64,000 nt of DNA from Allostreptomyces psammosilenae (GTDB lineage: Bacteria; Actinomycetota; Actinomycetes; Streptomycetales; Streptomycetaceae): contig NZ_JACBZD010000002.1 of assembly GCF_013407765.1 (NCBI RefSeq), positions 1,002,001 through 1,066,000 on the forward strand. The letters are read 5' to 3'. Shown piece by piece: positions 53,740 to 62,343 of this stretch (position 1 is the first letter of the stretch; every line of letters begins with the position of its first letter). Below the pieces are notes generated by a model. That model was not told the origin of the DNA and searched no databases. It saw only the letters and a list, made by a program, of their open reading frames with translations. A program made the translations under genes and the position numbers.

Positions 53740-56421
53740 TCAGCCCCGGTGCAGGGTGATCGTGGTCCAGGCGCCCACGTGCACCCGGTCGCCCGGCCGC
53801 AGCGGGAACGGCTGGTGTGACGGGAGCGACTCCACGGCACCGTTGATCGTGGTGCCGTTGGTCGACTCCAGGTCCACCACCGCCCAACTCCCGTCCGCCT
53901 GGAGCACGAGCGTCGCGTGCACGTGCGAGACCCCGGGGTCGGCCGGCGCCTCGGCCAGGTCGATCTCCGGACGCTCGCCCCGGCTGGCGCTGTACCTGCC
54001 GATCCGCACCTGCCGGCCGGTGAGCGGGATTCGCCGCTCCGGGCAGTAGGGCGGGAAGAACAGGCCCTGCGCCTCCGGGCCGCTGCGCGCCAGCACCGCC
54101 TGGAAGTAGTCCCAGTCGGCGTTGATCACCGCGGTCCACTGCGCCTGCTGCGGCGGACCCTGCTCCGGCCCACCCGGGCCGCCGGGGCCGGGCATCGGAC
54201 CCGGACCACCCGGGCCTCCGGGACCACCCGGGCCTCCCGGACCGGCGCCCGGCTGACCGGGGCCGGGGAGGCCGGGGCCTCCGGGTCCGTCGAAGCGCGG
54301 ACCGCCGGGGCCGCCGGGACCTCCGGGACCTCCGGGCGGGCCGTAGGGCTCGGGACCACCCTGCGGGAACGGCTGCTCGGGTCCACCGGGACCGCCCGGG
54401 CCACCGGGACCGCCGAAGCGCGGGCCACCAGGCCCGTTCGGGCCCGGCCCACCGGGGCCGGGGCCGTCACCTCGGAACGACTCCCGCACGCCGGGCGCCC
54501 CGGGGCCACCGGGGCCCGCCGGGTTCCGCTCGTCGCGGAACATCGGCGGCGGCCCGTCGCCACGGGGACCCTCCGGACCGGGGCCGTCGAAGCGCGGACC
54601 GTCCGGACGCGGCGGACCGTCGAACCGCGGCCCCTCCGAGCGGAAGGGGTCGCCCCGGAAGTCGCCACCCGGGCCGTCCGGGCCCGGTCCACCAGGTCCG
54701 CCGGGTCCACCGGGACCGCCGAAGCGCGGACCGTCCGGGCGCTCGGCCTCCGGCCCGGGCGGCGGTCCGTCCGGGCGGAAGTCACCGCGCGGTCCGTCCG
54801 GCCCGGGGCCGTCGAAACGAGGTCCGTCCGGGCGCGGCGGCCCGTCGAAGCGGGGCCCGCCGGGCACCGGAGGTCCGTCGGGGCCCGGTCCGCCGAAGCG
54901 GGGGCCGTCGGGGCCGGGGCCGTCGAAACGGGGTCCCTCCGGTCCGGGGCCGTCGAAGCGCGGGCCGCCGGGGGCGGGGCCGTCGAAACGGGGTCCCTCC
55001 GGTCCGGGGCCGTCGAAGCGCGGGCCGCCGGGGGCGGGAGGGCCGTCAGGGCCGGGTCCGCCGAAGCGGGGCCCGTCCGGGCGCGGCGGGCCGTCGAAGC
55101 GGGGGCCGCCAGGGCCGCCGGGCGCACCGGGGCCGCCCGGTCCGTTCGGGCCGGGGGCTTCGCGGTCGTCGCGGAACATCGGCGGGGGGCCGTCGGGGCC
55201 CGGTCCGCCGAAGCGGGGGCCGTCGGGGCCGGGGCCGTCGAAGCGCGGTCCCTCCGGTCCGGGGCCGTCGAAGCGCGGACCGTCCGGGCGCGGCGGCCCG
55301 TCGAAGCGGGGGCCGCCCGGTGCGGGGGGGCCGTCGGGGCCGGGTCCGCCGAAGCGGGGCCCGTCGGGGCCGGGCCCGTCGAAACGGGGACCGCCGGGCG
55401 CACCGGGGCCGCCCGGTCCGTTCGGGCCGGGGGCTTCGCGGTCGTTACGGAACATCGGCGGGGGGCCGTCGGGGCCCGGTCCGCCGAAGCGGGGGCCGTC
55501 GGGGCCGGGGCCGTCGAAGCGCGGTCCCTCCGGTCCGGGGCCGTCGAATCGGGGCCCGCCGGGTGCGGGGGGTCCGTCGGGGCCGGGCCCGCCGAAGCGG
55601 GGGCCGTCGGGGCCGGGGCCGTCGAAACGGGGTCCCTCCGGTCCGGGGCCGTCGAAGCGCGGGCCGTCCGGGCGCGGACCGGGACCCGACGGGCCGTTCG
55701 GCCCACCAGGCCCACCAGGCCCACCGGAGCGGCCGGGAGCCGGGGCGGGCTCGCGGGTCCATCCGGGCGGGAAGTCCATGCCGCGTCCGCCCGGCGGGGC
55801 GGGCGGGGGCGGCGGCGGAGCGGAGTCCCCGCCACCGACCCGCTCGAAGTTGCCCGGCCGGCCGCCGCTCGGCGGACCGTCGGGGCCGTCGAAACGCGGA
55901 CCGCCCGGCTCCGGACCGGGGCCACCGGGGCCGCCCGGACCGCCGCCGGGCAGGCCGGGGCGCCCCGCCGGCTCGAAGAAGGAACGGGAGGTCTCCCCGG
56001 TCGGCTGACGGGGCCCCGGCGCGGGCGGCGGCGCGTTCCACGGCCCGTCACCACCCGGCGGCGGCGGGAACGCGCCCGGCCCGCCCGGGCCACCAGGCCG
56101 CGGCGCGCCGGCTCCCGGCCCGCCGGGGCCCTGCGGGTCGTGCCGCATGCCGGTGGCGAAGTCGTAGCGGCACTCCTCGCAGAAACGGTCGCTCTGCGGG
56201 GTGTGGCAGACGGGGCAGTTCTGGATGTACGCCGTCGACTCAGGATCACCGGAAGGCGAACGCGGTGGCGGCGGTGGCATCGGCGGGTTACCGCCACCGG
56301 GGTAGCCCTGGGGGCCGAAGCGCTGGTCCGCGCCCCGGCCCTGGTCCCCGGCGATCGGTATGCCGCAGACCGAGCAGATGTCGTCGGTCGCCGAGTGGTG
56401 TCCGGCGCCACATCGCGGCAT
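53740..56421 (-). CDS. FHA-domain protein with zinc ribbons and long Gly-Pro repeats
   Basis: An 893-residue protein. The N terminus has a Cys-rich segment (CGAGHHSATDDICSVCG) and a zinc ribbon (CPVCHTPQSDRFCEECRYDF). About 600 residues of repeats follow, built from RFDGPGPEGP, RFDGPGPDGP and RFGGPGPDGPP units. The C-terminal FHA domain (RQVRIGRYSASRG, VSHVHATL, ESTNGTTING) spans the last ~110 residues. FHA domains bind phospho-Thr peptides. With PknG-like kinase and PP2C genes upstream, this is the likely phospho-reader, comparable in position to GarA/OdhI. The repeats resemble no folded domain. ATG at 56421. Confidence 0.9.
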   Translation of the reverse strand: MPRCGAGHHSATDDICSVCGIPIAGDQGRGADQRFGPQGYPGGGNPPMPPPPPRSPSGDPESTAYIQNCPVCHTPQSDRFCEECRYDFATGMRHDPQGPGGPGAGAPRPGGPGGPGAFPPPPGGDGPWNAPPPAPGPRQPTGETSRSFFEPAGRPGLPGGGPGGPGGPGPEPGGPRFDGPDGPPSGGRPGNFERVGGGDSAPPPPPPAPPGGRGMDFPPGWTREPAPAPGRSGGPGGPGGPNGPSGPGPRPDGPRFDGPGPEGPRFDGPGPDGPRFGGPGPDGPPAPGGPRFDGPGPEGPRFDGPGPDGPRFGGPGPDGPPPMFRNDREAPGPNGPGGPGAPGGPRFDGPGPDGPRFGGPGPDGPPAPGGPRFDGPPRPDGPRFDGPGPEGPRFDGPGPDGPRFGGPGPDGPPPMFRDDREAPGPNGPGGPGAPGGPGGPRFDGPPRPDGPRFGGPGPDGPPAPGGPRFDGPGPEGPRFDGPAPGGPRFDGPGPEGPRFDGPGPDGPRFGGPGPDGPPVPGGPRFDGPPRPDGPRFDGPGPDGPRGDFRPDGPPPGPEAERPDGPRFGGPGGPGGPGGPGPDGPGGDFRGDPFRSEGPRFDGPPRPDGPRFDGPGPEGPRGDGPPPMFRDERNPAGPGGPGAPGVRESFRGDGPGPGGPGPNGPGGPRFGGPGGPGGPGGPEQPFPQGGPEPYGPPGGPGGPGGPGGPRFDGPGGPGLPGPGQPGAGPGGPGGPGGPGGPGPMPGPGGPGGPEQGPPQQAQWTAVINADWDYFQAVLARSGPEAQGLFFPPYCPERRIPLTGRQVRIGRYSASRGERPEIDLAEAPADPGVSHVHATLVLQADGSWAVVDLESTNGTTINGAVESLPSHQPFPLRPGDRVHVGAWTTITLHRG
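54270..55690. repeat. Tandem repeats within the FHA gene
   Basis: Near-identical 30-60-base units encode the FDGPG(P)xGPR motif. Some larger blocks of well over 100 bases, containing REAPGPNGPGGPGAPGGP, are duplicated. The units are G-rich on the plus strand and may vary in number between strains or be misassembled. Confidence 0.85.
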
Positions 56422-56636
56422 TGGTCAGCCTCCTAGACCCTTCAACTGGCGAGCAGTGCGCTTCGTCCGTTATCCGGAGCGGTCACCCGCTCCGGGAGTT
56501 CCGGCCCGCGGAGCACACACAGGCCACGGGCCAGACCTTAACGTCCTTCCGGGAGGGAGTGAGAGCGCGCTGCCACACAACCTCGTGTCGGACCCCGCCG
56601 GGGACGGACCCGTCGGCACCGGCGTGTCGCTCGCCG

Positions 56637-58007
56637 TCACCGCGGCCCCCGGCCGGCTCCGGGCCCGGAGTGCGGCCGGCGGTGCACGGTCCTGGTCGAC
56701 GCCACGTCAAGGGTCATGTCGTCCTCCCGGGAGACGTCCGTGCGCAGCCGCACCGTGCCGTTCGCCGGGTCGATGATCTCCACGACCTTGTCCAGCAGCA
56801 GCTTCTTCTCGGTGTTGCCGGCCGCGTGGACCAGCTGCACGGCCCGCCCGAGCTTCGCGGTGGCCTCCTCGAAGTCCCCGTTCCCCTTGGCCTGGATGCC
56901 CTGCTGGATCGCCTCGGCGATCTCCGCCTCCCCGGTGTAACGCACCACCTGGGAGTTCATCCGGGTGGACAGCTCCAGGTCGTCCGTCCACACCGCGCGC
57001 ACCAGGCCGCGGGTGAGCACCTGCGGCGAACCGTCCGGTCCGGCTGTGACCAGGCTCACCCGCGCCGCGGCGAGTTCGTCGTTCACTCCCTGCGCCGGCA
57101 CCTGCACGCAGATGTGGTAGTCCCGCTCCTCGTCACCCCACGACCCCGTCGGGTAGTCGCCGTTGCGCGGGTCCACGTCGATCCGCCGGTCGGTCAGGTC
57201 CTCGATGGTGGGCGCGACCTGCTTGACGTACACCAGCCGGGCGAACTTCGGCGTCCACACCCGCAGGTAGACGTCCGGCACCTCCTTGGCCATGGTGCGC
57301 GCCATGACCTCCTCGAAGTCCGCCTGGAGACCGGCCGGGTCGGCGACGATGTCCACGCTGCCCAGCAGCGCCCCCGCGACGCGGCGCAGCTCGGACACCT
57401 CCCAGTCGGTGCCGATGCCGCGGCAGTCGCAGGTGAACCAGCCCTGACACTCCTCCAGGGTGGCCTGCAGCGTCGCGGGATCCTCGTGCTCGTTCTTGCC
57501 GTCGGTGAGCAGGATCGCGTGGCGGACCGCGCTGCCGTACGGCGTCAGCAGTTGCTTGGCCAGCTTCAGCCAGGTGCCGATGGCGGTGCCGCCGTCGGCG
57601 TGCAGGCGGCGCAGCGCGTGCTTGGCGGCGGCGCGGGTGTGCTCGTCGGCCACGGCCATCCGGCCGGAGCCGGGGTAGATCTCCCGCGCCTCGTGGGTGC
57701 CGGCCACCACGGCGAAGGCGACGCCGTCGCGCACGGTGTCGATCGCCGCGGCGGTGGCCTGCCGGGCGGCCTGCAGCTTGGTCGCCGGGTAGTTCATGGA
57801 ACCCGAGCAGTCGATCATGATGACCACGGCGCCGGGCGGGGTGTCGGAGGGGGACCGTCCGTGGCGGGCCTCGTTGCCGGTGCCCTCCGCCGAGACGGTC
57901 ACCACGGCGTGCACCTCGGTGCCGCCCTCGGGGAGGAACTCGTTCTGGTAGACCGACAGCCGGAACCGCGGGTCGCCGTTTCCAGCGCCGCCGGAAGGCG
58001 TGCTCAT
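56637..58007 (-). CDS. von Willebrand factor A domain protein
   Basis: A 456-residue protein. The metal site is IDCSGSMNYP (Asp66, Ser68, Ser70) with the distal Thr in GGTAIGTW and Asp in LLTDGKNEHED, so the MIDAS is complete. C-terminal strands and a helical segment (EIAEAIQQGIQAKGNGDFEE) follow. There is no signal peptide, so it is cytoplasmic. ATG at 58007 is chosen because GGAG lies seven bases upstream; ATG at 58019 is the longer option. It lies between the PP2C and FHA genes and probably scaffolds their complex. Confidence 0.9.
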   Translation of the reverse strand: MSTPSGGAGNGDPRFRLSVYQNEFLPEGGTEVHAVVTVSAEGTGNEARHGRSPSDTPPGAVVIMIDCSGSMNYPATKLQAARQATAAAIDTVRDGVAFAVVAGTHEAREIYPGSGRMAVADEHTRAAAKHALRRLHADGGTAIGTWLKLAKQLLTPYGSAVRHAILLTDGKNEHEDPATLQATLEECQGWFTCDCRGIGTDWEVSELRRVAGALLGSVDIVADPAGLQADFEEVMARTMAKEVPDVYLRVWTPKFARLVYVKQVAPTIEDLTDRRIDVDPRNGDYPTGSWGDEERDYHICVQVPAQGVNDELAAARVSLVTAGPDGSPQVLTRGLVRAVWTDDLELSTRMNSQVVRYTGEAEIAEAIQQGIQAKGNGDFEEATAKLGRAVQLVHAAGNTEKKLLLDKVVEIIDPANGTVRLRTDVSREDDMTLDVASTRTVHRRPHSGPGAGRGPR

Positions 58008-58215
58008 GGGGCGCTCCATTTCGTATCTCGGGCACGTCGCCGACGTGCTGTCTCACTGGCCTGGACGAGTCGTCACCGGGCCGGTGTCGGCCCGTCGACG
58101 CGGCGGTACTGGTGGTGGGGGAGTGGCGGTGGGGGTACGGGAGGGGTCGACGGCGGATGGCGGGCGGGTGGACGGACGGGAGTCGTCGGGGGCGGGGAGG
58201 GTGGCCGGGGCGTGG

Positions 58216-59589
58216 TCAGGACGCGGTGGCGGTGCCCGGCGGCGCCATGGGCAGGACGGCCACCGTGATGTTGTCGTGGCCGCCGCCGTCCAGCGCCGCG
58301 GCGACCAGGTCGCGCGCCGCGCCCAGCGGATCGGACGCCGGCCGGGACGGGAGCCGGCCGGCCAGGTCCCGCGGGTCCTCCAGGTGGTTCCACAGTCCGT
58401 CACTGCACAGCAGCAGCGTCCCCGGGCAGTCCGGATCCAGCCGGGCGAACCGCGCCTGGCTGCCCTCCGCGTCCGCGCCCAGCCATCCGGTGATGGCGTG
58501 CGCCCGGGGGTCCCGCCGCGCCTCCTCCTCGGAGAGCAGCCCGGCGGCCACCATGTCGGCGGCCCAGGAGTCGTCCTCGGTGAGGCGTTCCGGGGTGCCG
58601 GCGACCGCGCCCGCCGGCACCGGGCGGTCGGGCAGCCAGTAGGCGCGGCTGTCCCCCAGCCACCCCACCCAGGCCCGGTGGCCGCGGACCACCGCGGCCA
58701 CCCAGGTGCAGGCCGGCGCACCGAGCTGGCGCCGGTGCGACGTGCGCGCCGTCCGCCCCTGCGGGCCGGGCACCCCGGGGTCGTCCAGGGCGCCCACGGC
58801 CGCCGCGGCGGCCTCGGCGGCGGCCCGCAGCGCGGCCTGGTCGTCGTCCCCCCGCTCCAGCAGCCGCCGGGCGGCCTCCAGGGAGGCCACGCAGGCCGCC
58901 TCGGAGGCCTCGTCGGCGCGGTTGGCGGAGGCGACCCCGTCGCAGACGACCGCCACGGTGACGGTCTCCCCGTCCGGCAGGGGGAGGGTGAGCAGGGCGA
59001 GGTAGTCCTCGTTGCGGCGCCGGCGCAGCCCCCGGTCGGAGATGCCGGCTCCCCCGGGCTGACGCCGCTCCATGTGGTCGCGGGGGCGGGGCTGGGCGTG
59101 GCCGCACTCCTCGCAGTACTCGTCGGTGAACACCTGGGCGGCGCCGCAGTTGACGCACACCCCGGCCTGCCCGCCCTGCCCGGCCTGCCCGCCCTGCCCG
59201 GCCTGTCCGGCCCGCCCGTCCGGCGCCTGCTCGGCGGTGGCCCCGGCCCCTCCGGCCGGTGCCTGCCCGGCGGGCGCCTGCCCGGCCGGGAGCGGCCCCG
59301 CGGAGCGTGCCGGGCGGTGCGGCTCGGTCCCGGGGCGCCCCGCCGCCGGCCGGTTCCGCCGGGCCGGCGGCGTGCGGCGGCCCAGCACCAGGGTGGGCGG
59401 GGAGTCCGGGACCTCCGAGCCGCCGGGGTGTCCGCTCTCCCGCCCGGGCGCGGTCCCGGCCTCCGGCGCGTCGGGGTCGGCGGACAGGGTGCGGCGGCGC
59501 AGGTCCACGCCGCACTGCTCGCAGTAGCGGTCGTCGGCGCCGGAGACGGTGCCGCACCGGGGGCAGGTGGTCCTCGTCGCCACGGTCAC
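58216..59589 (-). CDS. PP2C-type Ser/Thr phosphatase with zinc ribbons
   Basis: A 457-residue protein. Two zinc ribbons (CPRCGTVSGADDRYCEQCG near 9-27 and CVNCGAAQVFTDEYCEECG near 147-165) are joined by a Pro/Gly/Ala linker. The PP2C domain follows, with GISDRGLRRRRNEDYLALL, AVVCDGVASAN, VGWLGDSRAYWL, LLCSDGLWNHL and GGHDNITVAVL, giving all metal-binding Asp residues. It would reverse phosphorylation by the adjacent kinase. GTG at 59589 overlaps the kinase stop by four bases. The frame runs on upstream through the kinase gene, but that part is a shadow. Confidence 0.93.
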   Translation of the reverse strand: MTVATRTTCPRCGTVSGADDRYCEQCGVDLRRRTLSADPDAPEAGTAPGRESGHPGGSEVPDSPPTLVLGRRTPPARRNRPAAGRPGTEPHRPARSAGPLPAGQAPAGQAPAGGAGATAEQAPDGRAGQAGQGGQAGQGGQAGVCVNCGAAQVFTDEYCEECGHAQPRPRDHMERRQPGGAGISDRGLRRRRNEDYLALLTLPLPDGETVTVAVVCDGVASANRADEASEAACVASLEAARRLLERGDDDQAALRAAAEAAAAAVGALDDPGVPGPQGRTARTSHRRQLGAPACTWVAAVVRGHRAWVGWLGDSRAYWLPDRPVPAGAVAGTPERLTEDDSWAADMVAAGLLSEEEARRDPRAHAITGWLGADAEGSQARFARLDPDCPGTLLLCSDGLWNHLEDPRDLAGRLPSRPASDPLGAARDLVAAALDGGGHDNITVAVLPMAPPGTATAS

Positions 59590-62264
59590 GTCCACGTCCT
59601 CGGGCGCACTCGGTTGGCCTGGTCCACCAGGGCGATGCGCAGTCGACGGTCCTCGGTGCGCCGGGCCATCTCCCGCAGGGACCTCTCCAGCCCCAGGCGG
59701 ATGCCGTGGTCGGTGCACTCGTACCCAAGGATGTCCTCGACGGCCCCGGCGGTTCCCGCCGCCGGCGCCCCGTTCGCCCGCCCCGTGGCGGTGACCCAGT
59801 CCAGGGCCGAGTGCAGCACCTCCAGCCGCAGCTGGTGGCGGCGGGTGTCGTCCAGGGTGCGGTCGCCGAGGCCGACCAGCTCCTGGGCGGAGGCCAGCAG
59901 GTCCGAGCGCAGCGACTCCTCCGCCGTCCGTCCGTGCAGCCGGGCCCGGATCGCGGCGACCCGGGCGGGCACGTAGCTGTTGGACGTCGCCGGCACCTGC
60001 TCCAGGGCCTCCACCGCGCCGGCCCGGTCCCCGGAGGCCAGCAGCACCCGGGCCAGGCCGAAGCCGGCGCTCACCCAGCTGCGGTCGGTCGTCCACACCA
60101 GCCGGTAGTACTGCGCGGCGTTGTCGTACTCGCCGAGGAGTTCGGAGCAGGCGGCCAGCGCCAGCTTGGGCGCGGCCTCGCCGGGGAACGCGTCGTAGAG
60201 CGCGTCGAACGACTCGGCGGCCGGTTCGGGGTTGCCGGAGGCCAGCTGGAGGACGCCGCGGAACCACACCACCCGCCAGTCCTCGGCGGAGTCCCGGCCC
60301 AGCGCGGCGAGCTGGTCCAGCTCCGCCCCCGCCCCGGCGTACTCGCCGAGCTCCAGCAGCGCGTGCAGCCGGCGCAGCCGCACCTCCACGGACTCCACCG
60401 GGGCCGCCTCGAGCCGCTTCAGCGTCTCGCCGGCGTCCGGCGCCATCAGCGAGGCGAGGAAGGCCGCGGCCGGGTCGCCGGCGTCCACCCGGGGCAGCGG
60501 CAGGGCCAGCGCGGTCGCCCGCGGGTCCAGACGGCGCACGGCCGTCGCCCCGGCCGGTGGGGCGTCGCCGCCGTCCAGCACCGGGCGGGGCTCCACCAGC
60601 TCGGTGTCCGCGACGGTGCGCTCGTGACCGAAGAGCGTGGACAGCGCGGGCCTGGGCTCCCCGGTCTGCAGCGCCCGTATCTCCCGCAGCACCCCGGTGA
60701 GCTGGTCGGCCATCTCCTCCGCGGAGGCGAAGCGGCGGCGCGGATCGGGGTCGGTGGCCCGCAGCAGCAGCCGGTGGAACGACTCGTACCGGGCGAAGAC
60801 CTCCGCCTCCTCCGGGCTCGGCAGCACGTGCCGACGCTCCCTGGCGAAGCCGGGGAACCTGCAGCTGAGGACGGCCATCATCCGGGCGACGGTGTACAGG
60901 TCGGAGGCGACGCTGGGCTCGTGCCCCTCCTCCAGCTCCGGCGCCTGGTAGCCGGGGGTGCCGAAGACGTCGGTGCCCTCGCCCTCCGGGCCCACCTTCC
61001 ACACCGCGCCGAGGTCGATCAGCTTGAGGGTGTCCTCGGACTGGATGATGTTGTCCGGCTTCAGGTCGCAGTAGATCAGCCCCTGGCTGTGCAGGTAGCC
61101 GAGGGCGCTCAGCGACTCCAGGGCGTAGGCGATCACCTGCTCGACCGGCAGCGGCGCGCCGGCGCCGTGCTGCCGCCGGTGCTCCTCGGCGATCTGCCGC
61201 ACGGACCGGCCGCCGACGTACGACATGACGATGTAGCCGTCGAGCAGCCCGGTGATCGGGTCCGGGTGCTCGACGAAGTTGAACACCTCGACGATGTTCG
61301 GGTGCGAGGCGGAGACCAGGTACTGGCGCTCCAGGCGGGCGGCCCGCATGGCGTCCTCGTCGCCGTTGTTCAGCAGGCCCTTGAGGACGACGAAGGTCTC
61401 CAGCTTGTGGTCCCAGGCCAGGTAGATCCAGCCCATGCCGCCGTGCGCCAGGCAGCCGCGCACCTCGTACTGGTCGCGGACCATGTCCCCGGGGTGCAGC
61501 TTGGGGGAGAAGGAGTAGCGGGTGCCGCAGTTGGTGCAGTAGCCCTCGGAGCGGCCGGACTGCCCGTCCCGGCTCCGGCCGACCGGCCGACCGCACTCGT
61601 GGTTGCTGCAGAACCGCTTGCGCTCGGGCACCTCCGGGTCGCTGAGCACCACGCTCATCGGGTCGACCCGCGGCACGCTCGGCACCGTCACCAGCCCGGC
61701 GCCGAGCCGGCCGCGCTGCTTGCTGACGGTGCCGGTGCGGGTGATCACCGACACCGAACCGCCGGAGCGTCCCGAGACGGTGCGCCCCGAGCCGGTGCGG
61801 CTGGACAGCCTGCCCGAGCCGGACCCGAGGGTGCCGTCCCCCGACCCGGTGCCGGTGCCGGTGGTGCCGCCGGCGCCGGAGGACGGCCCGGTGCCGGCGG
61901 CGGGCGCGGCCAGGCCGCACTCGTCGCAGAAACCGTCCTGCATGGTGCCGGAGCAGCCCGCGCGCGGACAGGGCGAGCCGTCGGGGAGGGAGGGGCGCTC
62001 CGGGATGCCGGTGCCGGCGGCACCGGTGGACGTCGCCGTCCCGGTGCCGCGGGCGGCCGTGCCGGCCCCGGCGCCCGTACCCGTCGCCGTGCCCGTCGTT
62101 CCGCCCGCCGCCGTGGAGCCCGCCGTCGTGGAGGCCGTCGTGGAGGCCGTCCCGCCGGTCGCCGCGGTGCCCGAGCCGGAGCCCCCCAGCGGCGCGCGGC
62201 CGCACTCGTCGCAGAAACCGTCCTCGATCGTGCCCGAGCAGCCCGGTCGATCACACGCCGTCAT
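59586..62264 (-). CDS. PknG-like Ser/Thr kinase with zinc ribbons and TPRs
   Basis: An 892-residue soluble kinase. Two small zinc motifs (Cys4-Cys21 and Cys99-Cys116, both GFCDECG type) are separated by a Gly/Thr linker; a rubredoxin-like pair is at Cys219-Cys246 (FCSNHEC and YCTNCG). The kinase domain runs ~266-530 with Lys295 (FVVLKG), Asp400 in IYCDLKPDN replacing HRD, and DLG instead of DFG, both as in mycobacterial PknG. TPR-like helices fill the C terminus. PknG phosphorylates GarA and tunes glutamate/2-oxoglutarate metabolism. ATG at 62264 starts at the first zinc motif. Confidence 0.95.
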   Translation of the reverse strand: MTACDRPGCSGTIEDGFCDECGRAPLGGSGSGTAATGGTASTTASTTAGSTAAGGTTGTATGTGAGAGTAARGTGTATSTGAAGTGIPERPSLPDGSPCPRAGCSGTMQDGFCDECGLAAPAAGTGPSSGAGGTTGTGTGSGDGTLGSGSGRLSSRTGSGRTVSGRSGGSVSVITRTGTVSKQRGRLGAGLVTVPSVPRVDPMSVVLSDPEVPERKRFCSNHECGRPVGRSRDGQSGRSEGYCTNCGTRYSFSPKLHPGDMVRDQYEVRGCLAHGGMGWIYLAWDHKLETFVVLKGLLNNGDEDAMRAARLERQYLVSASHPNIVEVFNFVEHPDPITGLLDGYIVMSYVGGRSVRQIAEEHRRQHGAGAPLPVEQVIAYALESLSALGYLHSQGLIYCDLKPDNIIQSEDTLKLIDLGAVWKVGPEGEGTDVFGTPGYQAPELEEGHEPSVASDLYTVARMMAVLSCRFPGFARERRHVLPSPEEAEVFARYESFHRLLLRATDPDPRRRFASAEEMADQLTGVLREIRALQTGEPRPALSTLFGHERTVADTELVEPRPVLDGGDAPPAGATAVRRLDPRATALALPLPRVDAGDPAAAFLASLMAPDAGETLKRLEAAPVESVEVRLRRLHALLELGEYAGAGAELDQLAALGRDSAEDWRVVWFRGVLQLASGNPEPAAESFDALYDAFPGEAAPKLALAACSELLGEYDNAAQYYRLVWTTDRSWVSAGFGLARVLLASGDRAGAVEALEQVPATSNSYVPARVAAIRARLHGRTAEESLRSDLLASAQELVGLGDRTLDDTRRHQLRLEVLHSALDWVTATGRANGAPAAGTAGAVEDILGYECTDHGIRLGLERSLREMARRTEDRRLRIALVDQANRVRPRTWT

Positions 62265-62343
62265 CTCAGCCGTTCCCGTCCCACTCGCCCCACCGCCGGC
62301 ACGACCGCCGGCGCCGCCACCGTCTCCACCGTCACCGTCACCG

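Noticed and set aside
54270-55690. CRISPR-like repeat array
   Set aside because: The repeats are contiguous, in frame, and encode Gly-Pro units inside the FHA gene; there are no unique spacers and no cas genes.
53917-56436. 839-residue plus-strand frame opposite the FHA gene
   Set aside because: It exists only because the repeat units are free of stops on both strands. The FHA and zinc-ribbon motifs are on the minus strand.
58216-62205. One 1,329-residue protein joining the phosphatase to an upstream frame
   Set aside because: The upstream two thirds are a shadow of the PknG-like kinase gene in another frame; the phosphatase starts at a GTG overlapping the kinase stop.
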